Of a DNA stretch of 64,000 nucleotides, positions 54,079-64,000 are shown piece after piece; the stretch's first letter is position 1; each line of letters opens with the position of its first letter. Below the pieces are notes generated by a model. The model was not told the origin of the DNA, made no database searches, and was given only the letters and a program-made list of their open reading frames with translations. The translations under genes and the position numbers were made by a program. This DNA comes from Gracilaria gracilis. Taxonomy: Eukaryota > Rhodophyta > Florideophyceae > Gracilariales > Gracilariaceae. The stretch is taken from contig JARGSG010000222.1 of the NCBI GenBank assembly GCA_030374805.1, forward strand, positions 248,001 through 312,000. The letters are read 5' to 3'.

Positions 54079-54400
54079 CCCTATCCAAATGAGATCCGTG
54101 ATGCACCACCTCTCAAATACCAACAGTACCATAAACGCTTACTTTCTATGCCTTATTTCACTGCATACATTCTCATAAACACACTCTTCGACCCTACCTC
54201 CTCTACAGCCCTGCTGCCTATTTCTTTCCATAACCGGATCATACAAATCCCCTTATCCCATGGAACCTTTTTTCTATAACCAAAACAACAGCCCAGTTCT
54301 GTAATTAAAGCGTTCTACCGCCTTAAAATGCCAATTTCATAGCTAACAGCACCCGAAAGCTTCCAAAATCTCATAACTTCAATCAAACAAACTCATCGCA

Positions 54401-55990
54401 ATGAGCTTCCATTCATCTTCTCTCCGCTCTAAAATCATCCCAGCTGTTGTCATCGGTAGAGGCCGCTTGGTTATCATGCTTAACAACAACGGTTTCCTTC
54501 GAGACAATTTTCTCTCCACCGAAGACTTCGTTTCCGCAGATTGCCTTCACCAAGGCCCAATCTTCTTCCGTGGCAGGAACGTCCTCCTCGAAGAATTAAT
54601 TCTATCTTGTTTAACATAACGAGCAGAATACTTGGTCTTCACCCATAATGGTCACATTCCTCCCATCTTTTCCCAACACGGAATTGAGCACTGCACACGA
54701 ACCGCTCTTTACATCGCCACTCTTACTGTCTGCGCCTCCCCACAGAATAGTGTCATGCCTCTCTAACCCAATGGTCTAACCGCAGCCACTGGAAAGTGGG
54801 CTCTGGCAGTAGCTGAACGCCTCTGGACCGCAGGCCTCACTTGCAGTATCGTCGACGAAAACTCCTTTTCCCAAGTCTTACTTGCAAAAGCTCGTTTGGA
54901 TCTCTTCTTTCAATCTCATTGGTTCTTCATTTGGATTCGTTACCATGCATTAAGTGGTTACCAAGTACAAAACTATTTTCTCAACTATAATGAAAAAGCT
55001 TCTAGGGATAGTCTCCTTCAACACAGGTGTCTTCTTTAATACCCCTTCTACAGTGGACTCCCTTCTGAAATATGGCAGCACCCTTACTTCCTTCCCAGCC
55101 CCTTTCTAGGAGTATGAATCTGAATTGAAACGCTCTCCTTGAGGGAATCCTGCGACTTACGGATTCTCCGACATGTCGGTTGGGCGAAGTATATGACTCC
55201 ATATTTTGACCACTACTGTAAACTAGACACGTGGGACACGGTGAGTCAAAGAGGTTGGCATAGCATTGCTGGTATTTTAGATATTCATTAGTTAGTATTT
55301 GCCTAATTTAGGGAGGTTTCTACGCACTATATAGCGCCAGGGCACCAAAGCCCTGCCACTCATTAAATCTCCCCAACCAGGGCTGGCTCTAGACTTGTTC
55401 GACTTCCCACGTACTCTACTCTTCCTTGGAGAGATACACCGTTGGTAAAGGCTGTCTATCCCCCTGCGTCACCTAAACGAACCCATTGCTGGGAGTATTT
55501 ACCAACCACTGTCGTTTTTGCCCTTGTATAAGGTGTCCTCCGGCTTCACCGTTTTCTCTTGGTAACTCTCGTGACTCACCCGTCTTTTCCTCTCTCTTTT
55601 GGGTCGCTCCCCGCGACCCGCGGCCTGTGCTGACACCGCGTCGCACTCGCCACACTGCAGACACTTTGACTCCTTGAAGGACAACACACACACGCTGCTC
55701 AAGCGGAGTACCTTCTTGGCTCACTTTTCTACGCTGGTCGTGAAGTGTTGACCTTGGTCTTACACCTGACATAGTTTTGTCATCCCTGGAAGTGCTCTAC
55801 TGCTGTCTTTGCCTCGTGAGAGGAAGATCTGGACGTCTTCCGGTGTTTTCTCGCTTTCGGGCATTGCAATACAGAATCCAGAAATGGTTACTTCTACCTC
55901 ACCTCCGCAGATAAAAAACTAGCCGGAAGTCAGGACCCTGCCCCTTTCCACACCAACTATGTCGATGTTCTTAGACATCACATTCTCTAG
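54401..55990 (+). pseudogene. Ketopantoate-reductase-like gene of B, split by a solo LTR
   Basis: ATG 54401; the first 72 codons read SSSLRSKIIPAVVIGRGRLV (with GRGR intact, unlike A), then QGPIFFRGRNVLLEELILSC before a TAA at 54617. Reading continues with YLVFTHNGHIPPIF, a TAA near 54764, NGLTAATGKWALAVAERLW and SIVDENSFSQ. The 3' end is split: EYES at about 55109-55119 is followed 753 bases later by RNGYFYL (55879 on) and the conserved PFHTNYVDVLRHHIL end (about 55940-55985). It confirms that the TGA in A's copy replaced a Trp. Confidence 0.68.
55121..55873. mobile_element. Solo LTR (753 bp) inserted in B
   Basis: Starts TGAATTGAAA and ends GCAATACA (TG...CA). It is flanked by the perfect 5-bp duplication GAATC (55116-55120 and 55874-55878), and its removal restores the reductase-like reading frame. 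It contains a TATATA-like box near 55332. No internal retrotransposon sequence is present, so it is a recombination product of a full element. It does not match the G1 or G2 LTRs. Orientation unknown. Confidence 0.87.
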
Positions 55991-56153
55991 TAGTTAGAAC
56001 AGATTATAAACTTTTTACTCGTTGCAACTAAACACACAACCCGTTTCTGTTCTCCAATTTTTTTTAAGTTGCCGCTCAAACAAATCACCTGCTCACTTTT
56101 TATGTCAGGTCTCTATCAGAAACAAACACAACAGCATAAGTGCTACATTATAC

Positions 56154-59100
56154 CTACTCATAGTCGTCATCAATTCCCATCTGTCTTTCCTCATAATCCC
56201 AATCTGTATTCTCAGCATAGCCACCTGACATCTGTTCATCTTCCTCTCTGTACTTGTCCTCTCTATCTTGTATATCTTCCATTTCACTCTCTTCCTCCAA
56301 ACCGTCATCATCTTTCAGCTGGTAGTTTGGGTCTTCTCCTAGGCCATAATTTTCATCTACGAACTTTGGCTGAAACGCTGGCTCCCCGTGCACAGCGTCA
56401 GGGAGCTTGTATTCTTCTGGTACAAAGTACATGTTATACCCAAGACAATTCTCTTTCACAAACGCATCCATGTACCCAGCGCCCGCATGAAACCAATTCC
56501 CACTCCTAATAAACACATAGTAAGGCGGAACTCGGAACTTCTTCACAACCATTGTACGTGATAACCTCCTCAAACTCTTGTAATCCGTCACATACATATT
56601 GTGTGACCTCTCACAAACCCGTATCATAAATGAACTTCCCCCAGAGACCATCGCGAAGAACCTCGGAATATCTCTCTTATCCTTCTCCACATTCGTCAAC
56701 CCTCGAAAATCAGTGTGCAACACCTGCCTTGGGCATCCTAACCCCGTACAAGGCAAACACCGTCCGTTTTGAGGCGCAAACATCCTTTTCTTCGCTTTGC
56801 TGTTGTTACAAAGGCGAAGAGCCGATGCAATTTGCCCAAAACTCGCATCAAAACAACGCCCGCTTTTTCACCACCATCACATTCTCTTCTCATGAGATTC
56901 CATGCAATCAACAGTCTCCTTCTTCTTCGTAATATATCGTCCAATTCCCTGAATCCTGTCCCCAGCTTCCCTTCCTTCGCCCGAGTTGATGATGGGACTT
57001 CATTTGGTTTTTTTCTTCAAACTTCAAGTGTGGCTGCTCCTAAAAGTCCTTCTCAAAAAACTCCGGCAACCCTTCCAACACATCTCCATCTTCCTCCACG
57101 CCCTTCTTCTTCGCCTTCTCTGACATACCTTCGTCAGTTCCAAAGTGTTTCAAAACACAGAATCCCCTTTCTATCAATTCCAACCTCTTCGTCGCAAATT
57201 TCTCTAAAGCGAGGTCATCTCTCTTTATCGCCGCAATCCAAAGAGCCTTTTCCTTCCCTGTCGGCTTTCCTTTCAACGGAAGCTTCACCCGAAGAACTGG
57301 GTCTTTCAAACTCCCCAGCTCCTGGTGCACATTCCGGGTGGCATGCTAGTACACTGCGTGGTGAACCGCTCTCAAATCAGCAAAGCCAAAGCACCCCGCC
57401 CTGTGCTCGTTTCGCAAATGAATCATACCCATTCAAGGGTGCTGATGTTTCACTGCATCCTTCCTTCCAGACCACTCAGTCAATAATGCAGTCATGAGAC
57501 TCGTCCACGACATATCCGATCCACCTGCCCACTAACCTGCCTTTTTCATCCCTTTCGGTGGTTTCTAGGGATTCCTATCTTCAAATCCACGCATCGTTCC
57601 TTCCTCCACCTCTTCTTCCTCGTCCTGAACAAACGTACTATCGTCCTCCCTGCCACCACTTTCATCCTTGCTAGAGGACAATAGATTTATTTTCTGTTCC
57701 TTGAAGAACTTCTTCAATTCCAGCTTCGTTCTATTCCTGAATAAATTAACAACCTCCATTAGTATATTTGCAGATGGGGTCTTCATGGTGCCATTCTTCA
57801 TCTTTTTCGGAGCAGGTTGGATTTATACATCATCCTCATCGTCAGTAATATCAATTAAACTCCTTTTCTTCTTCTGCTTGCTCCCAGCCTTGCTACCCCA
57901 ATTCTCTTTCAGCAGGCCTGGAGCAATCTTATTCCGTGTGCTCCGCCTCAACTCTGGTGGCTCTCCTTCAGGGTCTTCCACCTAGATGGAAGCTTCCAAA
58001 AACATGCGAGCTTCTTCTCCTACATTAGGTACTGTGATTGACCTACCATCACCTACACCTACGACTTCAACCACCTCCACCGCCACCTCCTTCACCTTCT
58101 CTGAAGTTTGAAGCGATACTTTGAAAACTTCTTGAAGCTTGTTACCCGCGGTCTTCACCTTTCTAGACACCATCCCGTCCCATAAACGCCTCGCACCGCT
58201 AAGTTACGTTTTTGCTCTCCTCACACCCAGATATTCCATCACAGACACATTTTTCCCACCTAAGTTGAATACGGTCTGAAATAATTCTGCAACACTAATC
58301 TTCTTCTTCTTCCCAGTGAGATCACATAGGTTGTAAATACCTATGGCACATTGAAAGAAGTGCTTCCTCATGTCTTGAAAACTACCGGTTCTCGTGGACG
58401 AAGAGAAGCTCAGTTCTACATGCCATTGCAAGCAACATACGACAAATCGAAACTGCCCATCGGTGAGACCCATCAGGAGGTCACTCGAGACATGCGTCGA
58501 CGTCGGAACTGGACCCTCTTCACACACCTTCTCAAAGAACTGCAAAAGCCCCTCACATTCCACAAACTGCAGAGCCAATGTCGCGTAATGGGTCAAGTGA
58601 CGTACTTAGCAGTCTCCGATAGCCCCACTTCTCTTCAAAGCACCAGCTAACTGCTTCGAAGTAATGCTCTTCACATCCACCTGTGACTCGTCCACGAAGT
58701 TCTGCACAAAAGATACTGTACTATGAATTTTTTCTGCAAACGACATCTTGAGCGCATTTGGACTCACTTCGTTCAGAAGATTCCGAGTCTTAGTACCTCG
58801 TTCGTTTTCATGGCCTTCCCATCCTTTCTTCCCCACAGCACAACATCCAAAGAACGGACTATATCTACCCACCTCCCGCATTCCCCATGCAAGTCTCGTA
58901 GCCCAAGAATTCGGTGACATCTGTCTATGAGGGTTACGGTCACAACAATTCTCTCATCAACAACTATTTCATTCATATCATACTCCCCTAGAGATGGCAC
59001 AGCAATCAATTCTGCAAACGAAAGCACCCAAAGTTGCGACATTTCATCATTGTCGCCTCCTTTTGTCCCAGATTCACACTTCGTACTGTCTTCTTCGGGA

Positions 59101-59959
59101 TTGCAATCATCTTGATATCCATCTTCAACCTGCGCTGAACATAGTCGGCGACGGAAATCTTCCTGAGAGAGAGGGTGTTGTCAACCTCATCCGACGAAAC
59201 ACTGTCTCCTTCATCGAAGAAGTCCTCCTCCGGGTCAGTAAGCGGAGTAATACTCGTCTGAAAGACCTCCACAATATAGTCGTCAGAGTCCTCTTTGATC
59301 CTAACGCTCGCTCGCACGTGTTTCCCCATCCCATTAGAAGCTGTTCCTGGAGATTTAAAAGCTTCCTCAGCAGGTTTCTCGACCTCCAGAGCAACTACTT
59401 TTCAGGCTGAGATGTAAAGGACTTGCCAGCCCCAGACACTGGAGTAGGATTTGCGGAATCTTGATTGGGTCCAACATCGACGTATCTCACGCATATATTG
59501 AAGCCCAGAACAACTTGTTGAGCTTACTTGGTGGGTCTTCAAGACCTTGGAAACGGTAAGGGTACTTCGCGTTTCCATAAGTTATAATCTTCGTCCTCCA
59601 GATCACAAACAAGTCTTCACCTTCTAGGGCAGTCGCCCTTATAAGACGCCCATCGAGCGAACGCCAAACAGCCTTCCCGGCACCACCGGCGGACCCCACA
59701 CCTCTCACCTCCGCGGTTCCCACTTTCACCCTGCTCTTCTCTTTTCCAACCGTCACAAACAAATGCACCGAATCGCTGCCTTTCACTACCGGCGTAGCAG
59801 CGGGCGAAGGCTTCTCCTTCATTGCTTGGGCTGGTGGCATACGCAGCGTAATGCCTCTTGCTTTCCCTCTCCCTCGTGTTAGGGGCGGCATTTCTGACAC
59901 CCTGTACTTTGGTTCGATCGTCTTGAATCCCGCTCTCTTTTATGTTTGCTAGGTGGCAT
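56154..59959 (-). pseudogene. Dioxygenase-domain protein of B (counterpart of 14258-18123)
   Basis: ATG at 59959 (MPPSKHKRERDS) with the same opening as A. N-terminal block: VKGSDSVHLFVTVGKEKSRV. Conserved helical block at 58204-58750. Acidic and Lys-rich linker at 57565-57800. PVLRVKLPLKGKP near 57270. The C-terminal domain at 56783-56154 has LHTDF (HxD), SGGSSFMIRVCERSHNMY and NWFHAGAGYMDAF (distal His); A's RYH after it is GYN here, so the cofactor Arg is lost. At least eight slips or stops. Its preserved spans show which stops in A are mutations. Confidence 0.65.
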
Positions 59960-60253
59960 CGCGGTTACACGCAGCTGTTAGAATCAAAAAGGTTGTTTAC
60001 GACCGTCGAGAACGCTTGCGAGATCAATTAACTAGTTGCAACATTTACTCCCGTTCCTTTCCGTTTATTTTATTACGGATGCGCGCCCGCTCAATATTAG
60101 TTGGAACTATACACTCTGCCTATATGAAATTCTACAGCTTACTCGCGGGATCTTTACAAAGCTACATCAAGCTACTAATCTTTGGTACACGTGTACAACA
60201 ACATTTGAGGAATAAAGAAATAAACAAAATTTTTGGCGGACTATTTCACTCTG

Positions 60254-61290
60254 GGACAGCGGACCGGGGTATTGTGGCGCTTCATCGGTGCACCGATGAA
60301 GCGCCACGACACCCCGGTCCGCTGTCAACGGCACGTTGGCTGTTCCACATATGCCTGCAATCCAGTTTAATCACACACGGCGCGTTGACAGCGAGCCAAT
60401 TTCATCGGTCATGGCACGTTGGTGGTGCCACGTGCCCCACCCCCCCAGCTTCATCACCCACGGCGCGTTGGGACAGCAAACCGGGGTGTCTTGGCGCTTC
60501 ATCGGTCAACCGATGAAGCGCCACGACACCTGGGTCCGCTCTCCCAAAAAATGTTTTTAAGTTTTTTTGAAACGAGCGGCTGGACAAAGATGATATTTCA
60601 TATTTTCAACAGTTCGCATCCGAGCCAAATTTGTGGCGCTGTATAAAGCCATCTCTTCCCTCCCAGCACCTTTCACACCCTACCTTCCTGGTCACACCTC
60701 CTACAGGGATATATTCATCTTCTTCCACAACCGAAAGTATGTCTCGCTTGCGGGAATAGAACGATGTATCTCCGTAAAAGGTGGCATACCCTCATGCTTC
60801 GTAGCTAGGGATAGGACATCCGTTAGATGAGATGAAGCTAGTACATCTTCTATCTTTATCTTGTGTAATGGATGTCCTATTCCTATGCTGCTTGCGGATG
60901 TTTTCGTATTTTGCCCCAAACATAGGGCTAATAATAGAATAACCATAGTAAGTAGCATTTAGAAGGTGGCGCACCCTCACGCTTCGTGGCTAAGATTAGG
61001 ATATCCTTTGTGTCACATAGGAATAGTACATCTTCTCTTTCTATGTCCGAACACTCTGATGCTTGGGGAGGTTTTCGTATTTGCCCCAACCATTTGGCTA
61101 AGAATGTAAATATAATGCAAAGATATAACCCAAGTTAAAAGGAAAGGCAGTTAGGGCTGCACTTTGGTGGTTTCACGTGTGCCACTGCCGCAGCTTCATC
61201 ACTTACAACGCGTTGGGACAGCAGACCGGGATGTCGTGGCGCTTCATCGGTGTACTGATGAAGCGCCACGCCATCCCGGTCCGCTTTCCT
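60254..61290. repeat. Hairpin and tandem-repeat region of B
   Basis: Long inverted repeats at about 60254-60328, 60477-60541 and 61217-61288, with arms containing GACAGCGGACCGGGGT and GGCGCTTCATCGGTG, related to those of A. A diverged tandem pair of about 180 bases starts near 60779 and 60962, each containing GGTGGC.CACCCTCA.GCTTCG. The region lies between the divergent methyltransferase and dioxygenase genes, exactly as in A. Confidence 0.8.
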
Positions 61291-61645
61291 ACCAGTTGTT
61301 CCCCGTAACTTCGCTTATATATTTGAATTCACCAAGTTTTGTATCTCTCGAGTGTCTACGATCATCCTGACACCTCTTTACGGCTTCATGTGCATCTAAG
61401 GCATCGTGCACATCTCCCTGTCGTGTTGAAAGAACATTTCTTGTGCTGTATAGTTGCTATGCTCTCCCGCCCACTCAAATCCCCCGCGCACTCCCATATC
61501 TCGTCTGCAGGTATCCTTCGACCGCTGCAGTCTCCCGTTCGCTGCCTTCTCGCTTCCGCTACGCTTTCTCATCCGCCATCTCCCGTCCGCTCCGGAAATT
61601 CGAATCATAACCCGTCAACGCAGCCCCTTCTCCTGCAACCATAAA

Positions 61646-62224
61646 ATGGCTCCGCATAGTTCATCGAGGTCTACGTCACCGGCACCCTCAAGCTCTGATA
61701 TGAAGGTTTGAAAACTGTATGGCTCCGGAGATGAGCTTGTCACAGTATGCTTCGCTATCCGCAATCATTATGCGTCGACAATGCGAGATGGAGACCGGCC
61801 CAGGAAGGTGGGACACAGAGAGTTTGTTGATAACGGTATCAAGAATCGCCACGTCCTACCACTGGCAAAGAATTACTTCTATATCCTTGTGGGTCCAGGA
61901 CATCCCACGTTTGCTGACAGTGAAGTACGGGTCGTATCTCGGAAGGGGTCTTATCGTCAGCTATACCTCTCAACGAGGTTATTGGGCATCTGAGACAGTG
62001 ATAGAAACTGGAGTGTAAGGGACTTTTGGAATGCTTATACCGAGGTGAACTTTAAAAAAATGCCGAAGAATGTGACTTTGACTGAGTTTTTCAAGTCCAT
62101 GACTATACCTCATAAGCGAGTGGGACGGGTGATTCCCCCGTTCGCCCCAACCGTTGCCACACATTTCCAAAGGATTCTCTTTCTCTCGCTCCATCAGAAA
62201 GCTTCCATGGAAAAGAGAGTCATA
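61646..62224 (+). pseudogene. N-terminal part of the methyltransferase-SET gene of B, cut by A2
   Basis: ATG 61646 starts a Ser/Pro-rich tail (SSSRSTSPAPSSSDMKV) matching A. Conserved segments follow in shifting frames: RPRKVGHREFV, NYFYILVGPGHPTFADSEV, GSYRQLYLSTRLLG, MPKNVTLTEFFKSMTIPHKR and FLSLHQKASMEKR. Immediately after MEKR the left terminal repeat of A2 begins, so methyltransferase and SET parts of B would lie beyond A2, outside the window. Confidence 0.68.
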
Positions 62225-64000
62225 CGTCGGTTTTATCGGAATGCTAGTTTAGCGGTCAAAAATGACGGAATTAAAACGAACGAAAAACCGGTGAATTTAT
62301 CCAAATTTGGAAGTGCTAATTTCCGGAAATATTTCCACCTTTTCACTTCTGCTAGTTTTTTCGGAAGAATTATTCCAAATCATTTCCATCTTTGCGAGTT
62401 TGGGTGGAAGGGAAACTAGCATGTTTCTTCCGTTTAAGGTAGTTTCGCAGCACAATGTAGGTGTGTAGGTGCCACCTATTTTCATGTTTACGGTGGCGAA
62501 TAGCAATATAGATACTTACATAACTGCTTATCGAATAGGGATAGAAGTATACAAATACAAAGAATACCTTTTCACTTTGTGGAGATCGGTTCACTAAACA
62601 ACACGTTTACATCATACATTTATAAAAGCAATATTTGAAACGCCTTCGGATCATGTGTAAACGTTCCCACCATTCTGTCCCAACGTCCATGCCCCATAAT
62701 GCGCTCCCCAGTACGTAACCCCTCATCTCCCGCCAGCCCTCCACCCTTCCCCGACATTCCAAATGGCTGCTTTAAAGGCTGGTCCTTCTTCGGCCAATCC
62801 ATCCCCGCAATCGAAAGGCACCAGAGAAGATGCACCAATCGCCTCACCGCGACCAAGCGTTTCCTCTCCCCCGGCGGAGGCACCTCTACTTCCCCCCATG
62901 GACCAAGGGTCACAATTCCACCCCTCAACTTTATTTATATCCCCTCCCACAAACCACCCTTTCGACCCCGTCGCCATCCTATACCACGACTCTTATCATC
63001 ACCAGCAACTCTCCCTCCCACTCCACATCCAAGACGCCTACCATAATGCCACAACACCCATTGGTCTGTCTATCACCCCCCTCCCCCACTTCCCCCAACC
63101 CTCACTCCCTTCCAACTCCTCGACAGCCCCCAACTCCAACGAAGGCCCTTATACATCTCTTTCATCACCTCCTCCCTCGGTCACCGCACGGCGCACAAAG
63201 TCATCTCCCTTCCCACACGACCGCGCCTTCTCCAAATCCGCATTCCATAATGCCGTCTGCTCCGCTACCCAGCGCCTAAAGCTCCAGGAAAACCACCTCC
63301 AGCACCAATTCAGCACCATCTGTTTCGCCCCCACCACCCCTACAGACGCACAGCAGCTTTTCTTCACCACTGTGCTCCACAGAGAAGCCATCCAGGTCCT
63401 CAAACAACCACCCGCCCTCGCAAACTTTCACAACACCTTCTTCCACCCCCTCTCCAATACCATTGCACCCGGAGACCCTGCTTTCCTCCACCCCATGGCC
63501 TCCGCCTTCGGCCAAGAAGCTTTCCTCTCCCTAAATGCCGCCCTCATTCAGTCCTCATACAACTCATGCATCCGACCATCTCCCGACACCACCGGTATTG
63601 ACTCCTTTACGTGCTCTTTCAAATGTACGTAGTCAAGTCCTTCATCTCCTCAAATTCTCTTCCTATGACCACCTACTACCTTCACATCACATTCTTTACC
63701 ATCTCTTATTCTTTCCATCGCAATTGCGTTACTGGAAACTCCATCCTCCTCGGCTACTTGCCAACCTCCTTCCACCCAACCGCGCCTCCAAAAGCCACGA
63801 GGGCATCTCTCAAATCTCCTCTTTAATCCCAGGCCAGATCAAAATGGAACTGATTCAGCTCGCCATCTCTAACCTTCTCAACTCTGCTCACCACTCTCCA
63901 CGGGTTTCCCTCCCGTGAATCCCATGGCGTTCTCCACCACTGTTACACAATTAATGCCTATCGATAGAACCTCGTCAGGTAGAATCGGTGAAAGCACCGA
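62225..64000 (+). mobile_element. A2: second A-family element, left end only
   Basis: Begins CGTCGGTTTTATCGGAATGC, one base different from A's left end over the first 20, and matches 1832 onward through the subterminal GCTAGTTT-type repeats (GCTAGTTT at about 62243). It continues to the window edge with transposase sequence. Right end and target duplication are not visible. Confidence 0.82.
62740..64000 (+). pseudogene. Plavaka-like transposase of A2 (broken, partial)
   Basis: GWSFFGQSIPAIERHQRRCT matches the N-terminal Cys/His region of A's transposase, with the initiating Met and first Cys residues eroded. Further on, SYHHQQLSLPLHIQDAYH, AFSKSAFHNAVCSATQRLKL and LKQPPALANFHNTFFHPL (about 63200-63450) match A in order, then MELIQLAISNLL near 63843. 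Frames change several times. The catalytic region lies outside the window. Confidence 0.65.

Larger units (their letters stand above)
54079..62224 (-). mobile_element. Element B: diverged relative of A in inverted orientation, host of G1
   Basis: Gene order reversed relative to A: reductase-like gene (+), dioxygenase-domain gene (-), hairpin region, methyltransferase-gene N-terminus (+). Each matches its A counterpart in order and relative direction, at clearly lower than full identity, so B is a separate, older copy or subfamily. G1 interrupts it at 54078; the coiled-coil gene and right terminus should lie left of the window, across G1. On the other side A2 interrupts it at 62225. B is shattered: all genes carry stops. 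Confidence 0.78.

Overview
The window is eukaryotic, repeat-saturated DNA in which nearly everything is a transposable element or an element inside another element. Evidence for a eukaryote: a chromodomain Ty3/gypsy element, non-LTR reverse transcriptase, piggyBac and EnSpm/CACTA-type transposases, a GT-AG intron that joins coding sequence in frame, and SET and F-box-like sequences. A plant/alga-type ketopantoate-reductase-like gene points to an alga or related protist, possibly a red alga; that is inference. I see no convincing intact host gene.

Nesting, using names kept in the entries. Element B (54079-62224, continuing off the left edge) is a large Plavaka-like DNA transposon. Into it went G1, a minus-strand Ty3/gypsy element whose 3' LTR is 1-280 and whose 5' LTR is 53658-54078. 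G1 was split twice: element A (1832-20897, about 19 kb, same kind as B) sits in a plus-strand reading frame of G1, and element D (23560-49811, about 26 kb, EnSpm/CACTA type) sits in its reverse transcriptase. Removing A and D rejoins G1 reading frames. D received a LINE-like element L (about 32740-42280, minus), which received the chromovirus G2 (33697-39029, perfect 5-bp target duplication), and a piggyBac-like element P (42415-45295). D also holds fragments resembling ordinary genes. B carries a 753-bp solo LTR (55121-55873) and was broken at 62225 by A2, another A-family copy running off the right edge.

The most notable content is the cargo of the A/B family. Besides a Plavaka-like transposase, A encodes on the minus strand a DNA adenine-type methyltransferase (DPPY motif) directly followed by a SET domain, and on the plus strand a large protein ending in a cupin-fold domain with the HxD...H...R pattern of Fe(II)/2-oxoglutarate dioxygenases. 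It also carries a ketopantoate-reductase-like gene and a coiled-coil gene. The methyltransferase and dioxygenase genes are divergent and separated by an array of long perfect hairpins, and this arrangement recurs in B. It looks like a mobile chromatin-modification module (writer plus oxidase). All copies here carry stops or frameshifts, so they are relics.

Layout: 1-1831 G1 3' end; 1832-20897 A; 20898-23559 G1 (antisense frame end, RNase H, RT C-terminal part); 23560-49811 D with nested L, G2, P and gene fragments; 49812-54078 G1 RT N-terminal part, protease, gag, 5' LTR; 54079-62224 B; 62225-64000 A2.
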